Source: Zea mays (taxonomy: Eukaryota; Streptophyta; Magnoliopsida; Poales; Poaceae). Taken from it: a stretch of 64,000 nucleotides of DNA. The stretch lies in assembly GCF_902167145.1 (NCBI RefSeq), contig NC_050099.1, forward strand, positions 9,438,434-9,502,433. The letters run 5' to 3'. Below, piece after piece: positions 22,961 to 32,817 of this stretch. Position 1 is the stretch's first letter. Each line of letters opens with the position of its first letter. Position numbers and translations under genes: made by a program. Below the pieces are notes generated by a model that ran no database searches, had not been told where the DNA came from, and worked only from the letters and a program-made list of their open reading frames with translations.

Positions 22961-24238
22961 ATGGTAGGTGACGTGAGGAGGTGCGGCATAGGCCTGGCCA
23001 TGGCGGTGGCCCTGGTGCTCGCTTTGCTGGTTGTTGTTGCAAGCAGCGGCGCGGAGACAAGGCAGAAGCTGCCTGCTGGCAGTGGCAACGACGACAACCA
23101 ATCAGCAGTTCTTAGCCGCTTGTCCAACATCATTGATCCACCGGGGAGCTGGCCTGCGCACGCTGATGCTGTCGTGGTGAAGCGGTGCGGCGGCGTCGCT
23201 GCTCCGCTGCCTTGCTACACCAGCATCTAGGTAGCCCTAGATGACGCACCACAAGAAGCCGAGGAGGACAAGTACATAGTGCATGCGCTCTCTAGCGTCT
23301 ACGACGAGACTGTCAACATAACAAGAAGGAACTTGATGCGGATCGGTGATGGGGTCGGTGCCACCGTCATCACAGAGAACAAGAGCAATGCAACTGGTGT
23401 CCCCATGAACATGACAGCGACAGTGAGTAACTCTGGCGATGGATATTTCACTACAGTTCAGTTGTCATGCATGCATACTGTAAATCATAACTCTTAATTT
23501 GTTGTTGCAATTGCAGATGCCTTGGGTTACGGCTTCATAGCATAGAACCTGACAACCAAAAACATGACAGGGCCGGAAAGGAGGTAGGACGTGGCGCTAA
23601 GGTCAAATTTGAACAAGTCGGTCGTCTACCGGTGCAACATGGAAGGTCATGAGGACACCTTGTACACAGAGAACGGGATCCAGTTCTACTTGCAGACCTT
23701 GATCTGGGGCACCGTGGACTTAATTTGTGTTTGGCAATGCCTAGGCCATGTTCCAGAGCTGCCAGCTGCTGTTGCGCCGCCCACCGAAAGGCAAGCACAA
23801 TGTGCTGACGACGTAGGGCTACAACAACGCCAGCCATGAGTCTAACTTCTTGTTCCACAGTGCACCATGGAAGCGGCACCGGGCGTGGACCTCGACGGCG
23901 TGGAGACCTACCTTGGCCACCCCTATAGGAAGTTCTCCCATGTCGCCTTCATCAAGAAGTCTCTCAGTCGCATGGTCAGCCCCAACGGCTGGGTACTATG
24001 GAACATGAACAAGGTCGTCGAGGATACCACCAAGACTGTCGTCTACCTGGAATACGGCAACGACAGCGCCGTTGCCGACACATCCAGCCACGTCAAGTGG
24101 CTGGGCTTCCGTGTCCTAAATGCCACCGCCGAGGCGGCCGCGTACACGGCGGACACGTTAATCAACGTGAGCAAGTGTGTCCCTGAGCCTATCCAGTATG
24201 ATCACAGCCTCAGCGCGGCGCCGCCGCCGCGTGCCTGA
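22961..24238 (+). pseudogene. Pectin methylesterase pseudogene 1
   Basis: Pectin methylesterases remove methyl groups from cell-wall homogalacturonan. The ATG at 22961 opens a secretory signal (hydrophobic ALVLALLVVVA). There is no PMEI pro-domain. The catalytic domain is recognisable through VYDETVNITRRN and GDGVGATVI, GYGFIA.NLT, VVYRCNMEGHEDTLY (usually GQDTLY), GTVDLI, YLGHPY (usually YLGRPW), GWVLWN and the end HVKWLGF. An intron is implied at about 23465-23517 (acceptor TTGCAG). Defects: TAG 23228-23230, two further TAGs just after 23537 and near 23585, and frameshifts near 23735 and 23862. The Gln-to-Glu and Arg-to-His changes hit substrate-binding positions. The C-terminal exon from 23867 stays open for 124 codons. 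It is the only nearly full-length host gene here. Confidence 0.88.
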
Positions 24239-24781
24239 GAGTGCTCCGCTCGGCGCACTTAATTTAGTACTGTACTATGCAGGCTGGCGTTCTGTTTTGA
24301 GATCCCACCACCTTATTACTACGGCATTGTATGTCTCTAGTATCCATCCATTCATCATTGTATAAATTAAGGCATATTATGGCATGCATGACGTCGTATA
24401 TATCGTGTATGCATGCATGTACCTGGACCTCTACCTCTATCTACCATTTCTCTACCGTTATTGTACGTACTCTCTCTGTATGTATGTCTATATATAATAT
24501 GTATCCTCGATCTATATAAATGGATTATATCTATCATTATTTCATATGAGCTAATACACACAAGTAATTGTTGATATAAGCTCTACACAAGTTGGTAATA
24601 GTACTGCTATATATAAGTAAGTCACCGGCCGGCCAACAAAATTTATACAATAACACAACTATGCAAATAGATTTGAAAAAAATATTTGCTAGTATGAATT
24701 TTGACTACGTTGGTTGCTGTGATTGGCCGCGGACACAGAAATCGATCAGAATTCTTTTTGCAATGATAACATTTTAGTTTT
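24239..24781 (+). other. Spacer between the two PME pseudogenes
   Basis: This holds the expected 3' untranslated region of PME 1 and the start of the PME 2 region. It is AT-rich with TATATA runs. I see no open coding sequence and no repeat boundary. It is some of the very little non-transposon DNA in the window. Confidence 0.6.
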
Positions 24782-25097
24782 ATGCGGTGTATAGGACCCA
24801 CAAAAAAATCAAAGGCAACCTACAACGTTGTCTTCAAGAACGACGTGCTGCTACCAAAGCCAAGGGAAAAGAAAGGTGAGGCACCAGCACTGCGAGTGAT
24901 GGGAACAAAGGCAACCTTCTACAATTGCACCATCGAAGGCGGCCAGGGTGCTCTGTACGACCAAACGGGTCTGCACTACTTCAAGTCATGTGCCATCAAG
25001 GGAACCATAGACTTCATCTTTGGATCTGCCAAGTCATTTTATGAGGAATGCAAAACCGTTTCAGTGTTGAAGGAGGCGGTGGCATTGCCAATGGCGC

Positions 25098-27680
25098 TTT
25101 AATATCCCAAAAAATGTTGACCAAAAGTTGATCTTCGGTGCGTGGATGAGGGAAAGGGTTGTGGGCCGTTGGATGCAAAGTCAGGAGACATCTGAGGTGT
25201 CGTTTCTTTCTCCCACAAAACCCTAGTGGTCGCCCCCCTTTTCTCCCTTTTCTTGGCCGCCAACCCCCCTTTCCCCACACTTGTCCGCCCCTTCCCCTTC
25301 CCCTTTGCAGCTGCCCTCCACTGCTTCCTCCTCCCTCTAGATCTTCCCCCACGCAGCAAGGATCGAGAAGAGGAGGAGCAAGATGGATTGAAGAGGAAGA
25401 GAGGATCGAGGAGATGTTCTACCCCAATCTCTTGCAGAATTTCTTGGGGAAACCCTAGGTAAGGATGGTATCCTTGTTCCTCCCTATAATTATATGCTTT
25501 TGGAGGTTGTGTATCATGGTGATTGAAGGATTAGAGGTTGGATTAGATGTGGGGTTAGGTTTTATCTCGAATTTAATTTCTGCAGAATGGCAGATTCAAC
25601 AGTTTCTGTTCATGCCAGTTTTCCGTGGTCTTAGTGGCCTCAAAAAATAAAAAGTCTATAAATGAGTCATAGATAATTTGTAGATCTCTCCGTGGCCGTG
25701 AAGAACACCTCAATCGGACATCAGAACAGAATGTTATTGCAGTTTGATTATAGCAGTTTTTCAGTCTTATAATTCTGTGCAGAATCTGTTCTCTTAAGAG
25801 TTAGGCAATTTTATGAACAGAATTAAACTATGGGTTGGTAAAAGAAGTTGTAGATAATTTCATAAGCTTTCCAGATTGTTAAAGAGTGCATTCATATGAT
25901 TTGTGAAACTTCAGTTATGTTTGTTTTACTGTGGCTGTTCCTGTTTTCCTAACAAAAATGAGCGGGTCTGTTCACTGGTGGGTTTCATCTAGTAAATGGC
26001 AGAATTGGCTGTTCCAACTATGGAGACTTTTGTAGAGGAATAAAAGTTCTTAATTCCAGCAAAATTTCATAATCTGTAGTTCATTAGTTTGGGAGATATC
26101 GAATTTTGAAGTTAACTATACTGCTGTCTAAAACAGATTCAATCAGTTACCTTGTCAGATGTTTTAGAACTTATAGATGGCAGAATTTAATTATCCATTG
26201 AATACCGAAGTTGTAGTGAATTTTGTGTAGATACTCCTAGAGTATTTGTTCAATATCACCACTGTTTTAATTTTAAAGATACGAAATTATCAAACAGCGC
26301 TGCTGCTGTATGGCATGTGGTTCAGGGTGGGAGTCTTTCCACTGGGTCTTGGTTTCAAGTGTAGGAGTGTTTTGTTGATTGTTGGCAAATGTTTGTGAAA
26401 TATTTGTATTAAGTTTTATGCCCGCTAGCAGGTGGCTACACTCCAGATCATGCCTAGTACATTTTTCTTCTTCGATGAAGGCAAGTGAATGTAGCAGTGG
26501 TTGCTACCGTTTTGACCTGTTATTTCTATCACCTACACTCTAATATTCAGAATTATTGGATTCTTTCATAATTGAACTCTATGATGATGTTTTACTTGAT
26601 TGTATTATATTGATGCTCTATCATCTATTGATGATGATTATGGTTCAAGTATGACCTATGAGATTAATTCACACCCCTGAAGGGAGATGAAGTCTTATTT
26701 GAGGATTGTATTGTATCTAAAGGCAGACGAAGTATTATTTGAGATTTGCATTGTATCTGAAGGTAGATAAAGTATTATTTGAGGTTTGTATTGTATTTAA
26801 AGGAAGTGAAATTTATTGATAAATGCAGCATGCCATATACATTGCATGACTCATTTGCATCTGAAGTTTTGTCGTGACCTATGGTCCGACCGTACCGGTA
26901 CAACTTAGCATCGTACGTTGCCCGAGGAGGGGTACGATGCGGCTTCATACCCTTAGAGGTATGAAGGCAGAGGACATATGCATTACATTCATATCCATAC
27001 AATGAAGTGATATTTGCAGATGATGTGGTTTTATACCCTCAGAGGTATGAAGATAGAGGACATACACATTGCATTCCTATGCATACATTGAAGTGATATT
27101 TGCAGGTATTGTTGATGTAGGGAAGTGTTATACAACCTATTGTGGTTGTTCGAGGAAATGAAATGGTATTGGTTATACTAGGACTACAGAGTTCTATATC
27201 TACAAGTATTTCTGATCTTGGTTGTTATTCTTTTAAAATGTTGATTAATTCAATTTGTGGTTTAAATATCTCGTCAAAACAATTAGCTTGCTGAGATGTT
27301 TTATCTCACTCTTGCATTACTCAATGCAGGTGCTTGCTGCTCATCAAGGGGAGTGGGAAGTAGCAGCACATCCACCTTCACTCTCATAATAACGCTGCCC
27401 AAGCGCAGTCATGATTTAATTAGAAACTTCTTGTCAAAGGATGTTTGTTTTTAACTAGTCGTGCGCACTGGTTAATTTAGTTCATGTCGTCATGGTTGTC
27501 TTCCCATTGCTAGCAGATTATTAATGTCTATTTTGTTTTCTTATCATGATATCTATTTATACTTTGTTGCTTCCCCGTTTATGCAATTTTCAAAGGAGAT
27601 GCTGTCGAAATTTTATATATGAATGTTAGATGTGTAGTTTAGTAGCATTCTGGAGTGTTTGTAGATCCTGGGGTGTTACA
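25098..27680 (+). mobile_element. Element IV: solo LTR of the Element I/II family inside PME 2
   Basis: This single LTR is flanked by GGCGC on both sides (25093-25097 and 27681-27685), with no PBS or coding region. Its plus strand starts TTTAATATCCC (the consensus would be TGTAATATCCC, so the terminal TG has mutated) and ends GGGGTGTTACA. It is near-identical in organisation to the broken LTR of Element II but opposite in orientation. Solo LTRs arise by unequal recombination between the two LTRs of one element. It holds the 86-bp duplication, the hairpin 26943-26966 and a donor/acceptor pair (26481 and 27329). Confidence 0.95.
26943..26966. other. Conserved 9-bp hairpin in the solo LTR
   Basis: Arms CTTCATACC and GGTATGAAG enclose CTTAGA; this is the reverse-orientation equivalent of 6092-6115. 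The pairing is perfect. Confidence 0.6.
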
Positions 27681-28143
27681 GGCGCCACCGGAGCAGGACT
27701 AGTCTAGAAATCCCATCAAAATCGCCCTAAGCAAGAGCGGGTTGGCATTCAAGACTTGCACAATCGAGGGGGAAGGAGAAAAAATTTACTTGGGTAAGGT
27801 GGGCACGCCTGTGATCTACTCCTACACCGATATTGGTAAGGAGATTGTAGGCATAATATCTGATGGTCAGGAAGTCCAGACTGTCGAGAGGTACCACTCC
27901 TACGTCCATTACATCCTCTCCTTTGTTTGTATATGATTGTGTGATTAAAGGTGTTGTTGATTATGTATACTGCTGAAAGGTGTTGTTGGGTTGCATTCTT
28001 TTTTTATAGGGGGTACTACTGCGCCACTTTCAAGTGTTACGGGCCTGGGATGTCTCCAATGGTAACCACAACTCTGACCTATGTGTAGGCAATACCCTTT
28101 ATCGGGATACACTACGTCTCGGGGGAGTCATGGATCCTGTCCC

Positions 28144-31100
28144 TATGACGGAACCTCCCAAGTCATTAGGCCCACCTACAGTTGTCCTTGTCCAACGGAC
28201 CTCAGGCAACCATGCAGGTGCCCCTGAATCACTTGACAAGTTCGATATATGCTTTCTTTACCTTTCCTAAGAGCGTTTCACCCGTCACGCAGACATTATA
28301 ACACATCGGAGATATGAAAATGCGGAAGCAATTACAATAACTTACCTTATATTAAAAGTAAGAAAGAGTTATAATATTACAGACCAGAAACAAATATAGG
28401 AGTGCTGAGTATTATTATTATAAACCATGGGAGGCAAAAACCCCTCCTGATAAGTATTAAACAAAAGTTTTACGGAGGATCCTTTTCTCCCGCAGCTTTA
28501 GTCTTGATTCTCTTCCTTTGGTACCACCTTTGAACAGAAGCAACAAAAGTTTGCCGCTTCTTCACCTAAAACAACATGGGACAAAGCCCTGAGTATGGAA
28601 TTACTCAGGAAGTCTTACCCGACTAAGAAAAGACTCTCAAGGGTATGCTGGCTAGAGGGAGTCAAGGTAAGGCTTATCAATAATCAATGACTCTATTTGC
28701 AGAAATGTTTACTAAGAGTGGATCCTTAAAAATCCAGTTTTTTTGTCAGGTTAAGTAAAAATTACCTGCAGCTAGGGTTCTGTCTACTCTAATTCAATCA
28801 CTTGACCTATACTAGCCAATTTCTTAACAACCCTTTATCTTCACTGGATTGCTACATGTAAGTCAGTGATCAAGTCTTCATAACCGTGAAGTTACGGTGA
28901 TCTGAATTGATTATACTCAACTGAGGATCTCCAACCACATGACATATCTAGCACTTAACCCTTGCATATGTCTACTCGCCACCGGGGTTCTTAAGACCAG
29001 ATCAGGTTCACGCCAACCGAGAGCATAGATACACCACCGTCCATCCTCTTGCCACGGAGGGTACACGCTACTCTCGCCATCTCTCCACTCCCATTGCGTG
29101 TTATCTTATTCTGGTATTAGTCTGCCCGAGGCAAAGCTTACCCATGACGAGGCATGTGACCAGTTAAAGGGTCCTCAGTCAGCAGGCCTACATCGACACG
29201 ATCCTTAATCGACTCAGACGGAGACACTACACCGAGACTGTCTTCTCGTGCAAGTCACCCGCCCGGTCTTAGCTTTAACATTTCAAACCCCAAAGTCTGG
29301 TACCTGGCAGAGGTACATCTTTTCCGATGTTGAACCCATCATGGCCATGATGGATTCACCATCAAGTTTTATTTTTGAAAACATCCCACCCACTTTGAAG
29401 CATCATCTATTGTGAAAACAAAATGTTTTGTTTTTTCTAAAGCAATACTAAGCATAAGAAAAATCTTTTTGTAAAACAGGGTTTTAAGAGGTAATTAAAT
29501 CCAAGGAAGGAAATGCAGGAATTGGTTTAGCACACAACTCCTATTACCTAATGCATCAAGTAAGTGAGAAAGATTTTAAAAACAACAAGGAGGTGGCAAA
29601 TGCACCGAGGCTTGCCTTGTGTTACTGGTGAATTAGGCTCGGTTCCACAGATATCGAAATAAAACAGTTGCCTGCCTGATGTTCCTCAGGTGGGGGTGGT
29701 GAAGTCTTCGCTTCTTCGACTTCTACTTCTTCTTCGTTTTCTAAATATAATCATACATAATAATGAATGCCCATGTAATGCTCATGAGAGTGCAAAGATA
29801 ATAAAAGTTTATTATCTAAAGTCTTGAATACAACTTTCCTTCATGGATCTCCGAGAATTTAGGGTTTCCGGAGTCAATAGTGAAGTTCACAGGGCAGGGG
29901 GCTAGGGTTTTGGGTTCTAAATATCAAACATGGCCCAAATCATACCAAACTATACCCAAGGCCTTTAAATATTATATAGAGTTTATCCTAAAAGTTTAGT
30001 GAATTTTGGATTTATTATTTATTCTCTATAAATCCAGAAACAAGGTTTTTTGCTATTTTAAATACTCTATAATTTCTTATTTGGACTAAAAATCATGAAA
30101 CTATTTTTAGTAAATACTATAGGAAATTAGAAACCCAGAAAAATTGGTTTGGTATTTTTATCATTTTTCTACAATTTTCTAGAATTTCTTTAGCTCTGGT
30201 AGAAAAAGAAAAAGAAAAAGAAAAAGATAGGAACAGTTCTGGACCAAATCTGGCCCAGGTCGGCCCAACTTCAGGAGAAAACGTGCGCGCCCAGGCCCGC
30301 GTGTAAACTTTGCAAGAAAGTCCCTATCATTTCGCATAACCCGAAAGAGTCCAAGACACTATTTTAGATAGTCACTGACACTTTCAAATAAACCCTCGAA
30401 CTCCTATGTCTTCACAGAGTCCAGTCCACGACGGTGGACGGCGACACACCGATCACCGGCGTGCCAGTACTGGCCGATTTACGCAATGACCGGCGCTCTC
30501 CGTTGACTGGCACCTAATTCACACCTCAACCGAAGTTTCCCCTAAATTAATTTCACTAATGACACACTAAAATGCCTTGACCACAGTGACCGTATGGGCA
30601 ACGGATGAACACGGGCGTTCACGGTAACCCAGGGTGGTCTAGTTCAATCAGAGGGGTTGTGAAGCTTGAGGAGGACTTAGGGATGCTAGAACAAATGATT
30701 AAAGCGCTTGAACTAACCCGAGCAAGCTGGCCACGGCGAGGGCAAACCATGCGGAGTTCTTGAGTGATTTGGGGGAAGTACGAAATTAGAGCTCTCGGTA
30801 TACGATTGGAGGCAATACTTGGTGGCTTGGTGCGTGATTATCCTACGGACCTGACAGTGTACTCAATTTATAGAAGGCTAGAGCGGTGGCCGGTGAATTT
30901 GGATTGAGACGCGCGGCAACCAGAGGAAGAGGAAGTCACTAGCGTACGGGATTAGTGGATGTAACCGTGGCAACCTCACCGGTGATCGCTGGATAGGCCA
31001 GCACGAGTCACGACGGTGTGGTTAAAGTGCTGAGGCACGTGGCATCAGACCGTGAGATGTCTAACTACGGCGAGGGGTGATTCAAGGTGATCGGGATTGA

Positions 31101-32178
31101 GCGGACACGGTGGCCGGACCAACAGTGCCCAAGGCTCATCCGGGGGAAAGAAGATCTTTTCACCTTGGAGCGTTATCCGAACACCAGTGGGCACGAATCA
31201 CCTCACCGGCGTGAATCTACGCGCGCGGTCGCCGGCGGTGAGGGGGAATGAACCCGTGATCTGATTCAGTGACTGTACCATGGGAATGCCTGACAGAGCA
31301 CTTGACAGACCGAGTTTGGCTTCGATTCTCTCTTGATTTCATATAACAACTGATTCAACTCTCTGTATCAAAGTTATAGATCAATAATCCATGTTCACTT
31401 TTGCTATAGCAACAACCATCAATCGAGCAACAGATCTAGCTCAAAATGGCTCACAAACCTAGTTCTAGGCCACTGTCAGTCTGATTTCAGACTTAAGACA
31501 GCCTAACAAGTCAACTTGGAGTCAAATTTTCTCCAAATTTCTTATGTAACCCAAGCATAATCTCTGTAGCAAAGTTGCTCTCCTTACATAGCTCTACCAA
31601 TTTAATGTACTGACCTAGGGCAAAATCCTTATGCTTTGGAAGTTACAAGGCCCCAAATTTGAGCTAATTACACTGAATTTCACACTTAGTTCTGTAGGGC
31701 TTAAGTGGTACTTTTTGCAAATAGGTCCAATTCACAACTTTTGACTTAGGAATCCTCACAATTGTGAACTTTATGACTTTAGGTATCCTAATACCTTGGT
31801 TTTTGCACTTTAGTCCAAAAGTGCACTAATTTTGCACTTAGCCCTCTAGGTTTTAAGTCTAGGGCTTTCCAAGGTTCTTTTTAGAGTTTTTGGGGTTTCT
31901 TGGGTTTAAATACCATGTATGGCTATTCAAGGTGACATTATATGGTTACTTCAATTGAGTTTTGAAGTTTTCTCCTATTTAAGCCTTGTTTGCTCTATTA
32001 AGCCGAATCTAGGGTTGGGTACCCTACTATAGGGTTTCACCCATAAAATGTTATACCAATACAACTTGTTTGAAATTTTTGCCTAGTGAATGCATTCTAG
32101 ATGTGACAAACACATGATATGTCAATGCTCATGATGTTATGCTCAAGTTTTAGTAACAGTAACACCAGGGGTGTTACA
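28144..32178 (-). repeat. 3' LTR of Element V (4,035 bp)
   Basis: The plus strand runs from TATGACGGAACC to GGGGTGTTACA, with the perfect terminal inverted repeat GTAACACC-AGG-GGTGTTAC. Its first 2,277 bp align with 49849-51246 plus 58730-59592. A (GAAAAA) hexamer array near 30200 has four units here and two in the other copy. Exon-like blocks lie at 29740-29616 and 28565-28498. Confidence 0.92.
28498..29740 (-). other. Putative split mini-ORF in 3' LTR of Element V
   Basis: Block A (29740-29616) follows ATTTAG, begins with a run of acidic codons (ENEEEVEVEEAK) and ends ACAAG|GCAAGC. Block B (28565-28498) follows TGTTTTAG and encodes EEAANFCCFC up to TAA. The second LTR copy (58917-58792 and 50270-50203) has one extra T in block A, and in that copy the frame runs open into block B apart from one internal TAG. 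Here a one-base deletion breaks it. The phase-1 layout is the same as in Elements III, VI and VIII. Confidence 0.42.
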
Positions 32179-32673
32179 TCCTTCCCCCCATAAAAGAATC
32201 TCGTTCCAAGATTAAAAGTCCTGGGGCAAGTAATGGAAAAGGAAATGCTTCACATTAGCCCCCTAGGTTTTAAGTCTAGGGCTTTCCAGGGTTCTTTTTA
32301 GAGTTTTTGGGGTTTCTAGGGTTTAAATACCATGTATGCCTATTCATGGTGACATTATATGGTTACTTCAATTGAGTTTTGAAGTTTTCTCCTATTTAAG
32401 CCTTGTTTGCTCTATTAAGCCCAATCTAAGGTTGGGTACCCTACTCTAGGGTTTCACCCACAAAATGTTATATCAATACAACTTGTTTGAAATTTTTGCC
32501 TAGTGAATGCATTCTAGATGTGACAAACACATGATATGTGAATGCTCATGATGTTATGCTCAAGTTTTAGTAACAGTAACACCAGGGGTGTTACATCCTT
32601 CCCCCCATAAAAGAATCTTGTCCCGAGATTAAAAGTCCTAGGGCAAGTAATGGAAAAGGAAATGCTTCACATT
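31839..32673 (-). repeat. 417-bp direct tandem duplication across the LTR/polypurine junction
   Basis: The segment from about 31839 to 32256 is repeated at 32256-32673 with only a few substitutions. Each unit holds the last 338 bases of the LTR (plus-strand sense), the terminal TGTTACA, the polypurine tract (minus strand TGGGGGGAAGGA) and 78 internal bases. The element therefore has two potential U3 starts, at 32178 and 32595. Confidence 0.9.
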
Positions 32674-32817
32674 TTTATTTCCTTATTCTTGGTACAAAGC
32701 AGGGGTGGTATGGGGTTCATTCTTTTATTACAACAATTGTATATACCTTACAAATTACATGAGGCTAAAAAGCCTGGGAAATTCTTTTCTAAAAAGTCTT
32801 GAGTTTCCCATGTAGCC

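Larger units (their letters stand above)
24795..28143 (+). pseudogene. Pectin methylesterase pseudogene 2, split by a solo LTR
   Basis: This second PME copy lacks its 5' end. Exon sequence 24795-25097 follows an acceptor-like TATAG and encodes ATYNVVFKNDVLLPKP, a CTIEGGQGALYDQTG block (usually QDTLY, so the catalytic Asp is lost) and KGTIDFIFGSAKSFYEEC. A solo LTR with GGCGC duplications then splits a Gly-Ala-rich junction. Coding similarity resumes at 27686 with TCTIEGEGEKIYLGK and YSYTDI. An intron with GT at 27891 and AG at 28008-28009 follows, then FKCYGPG and HYVSGESWIL at the normal PME C-terminus. TAG stops occur near 27702 and 28087. Element V begins within a few bases of the expected stop codon. 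The fragment resembles PMEs without a pro-domain, but is clearly different in sequence from pseudogene 1. Confidence 0.85.

Noticed and set aside
23535..23879. Minus-strand frame of 114 codons
   Set aside because: Antisense to PME 1, whose motifs are clear on the plus strand.
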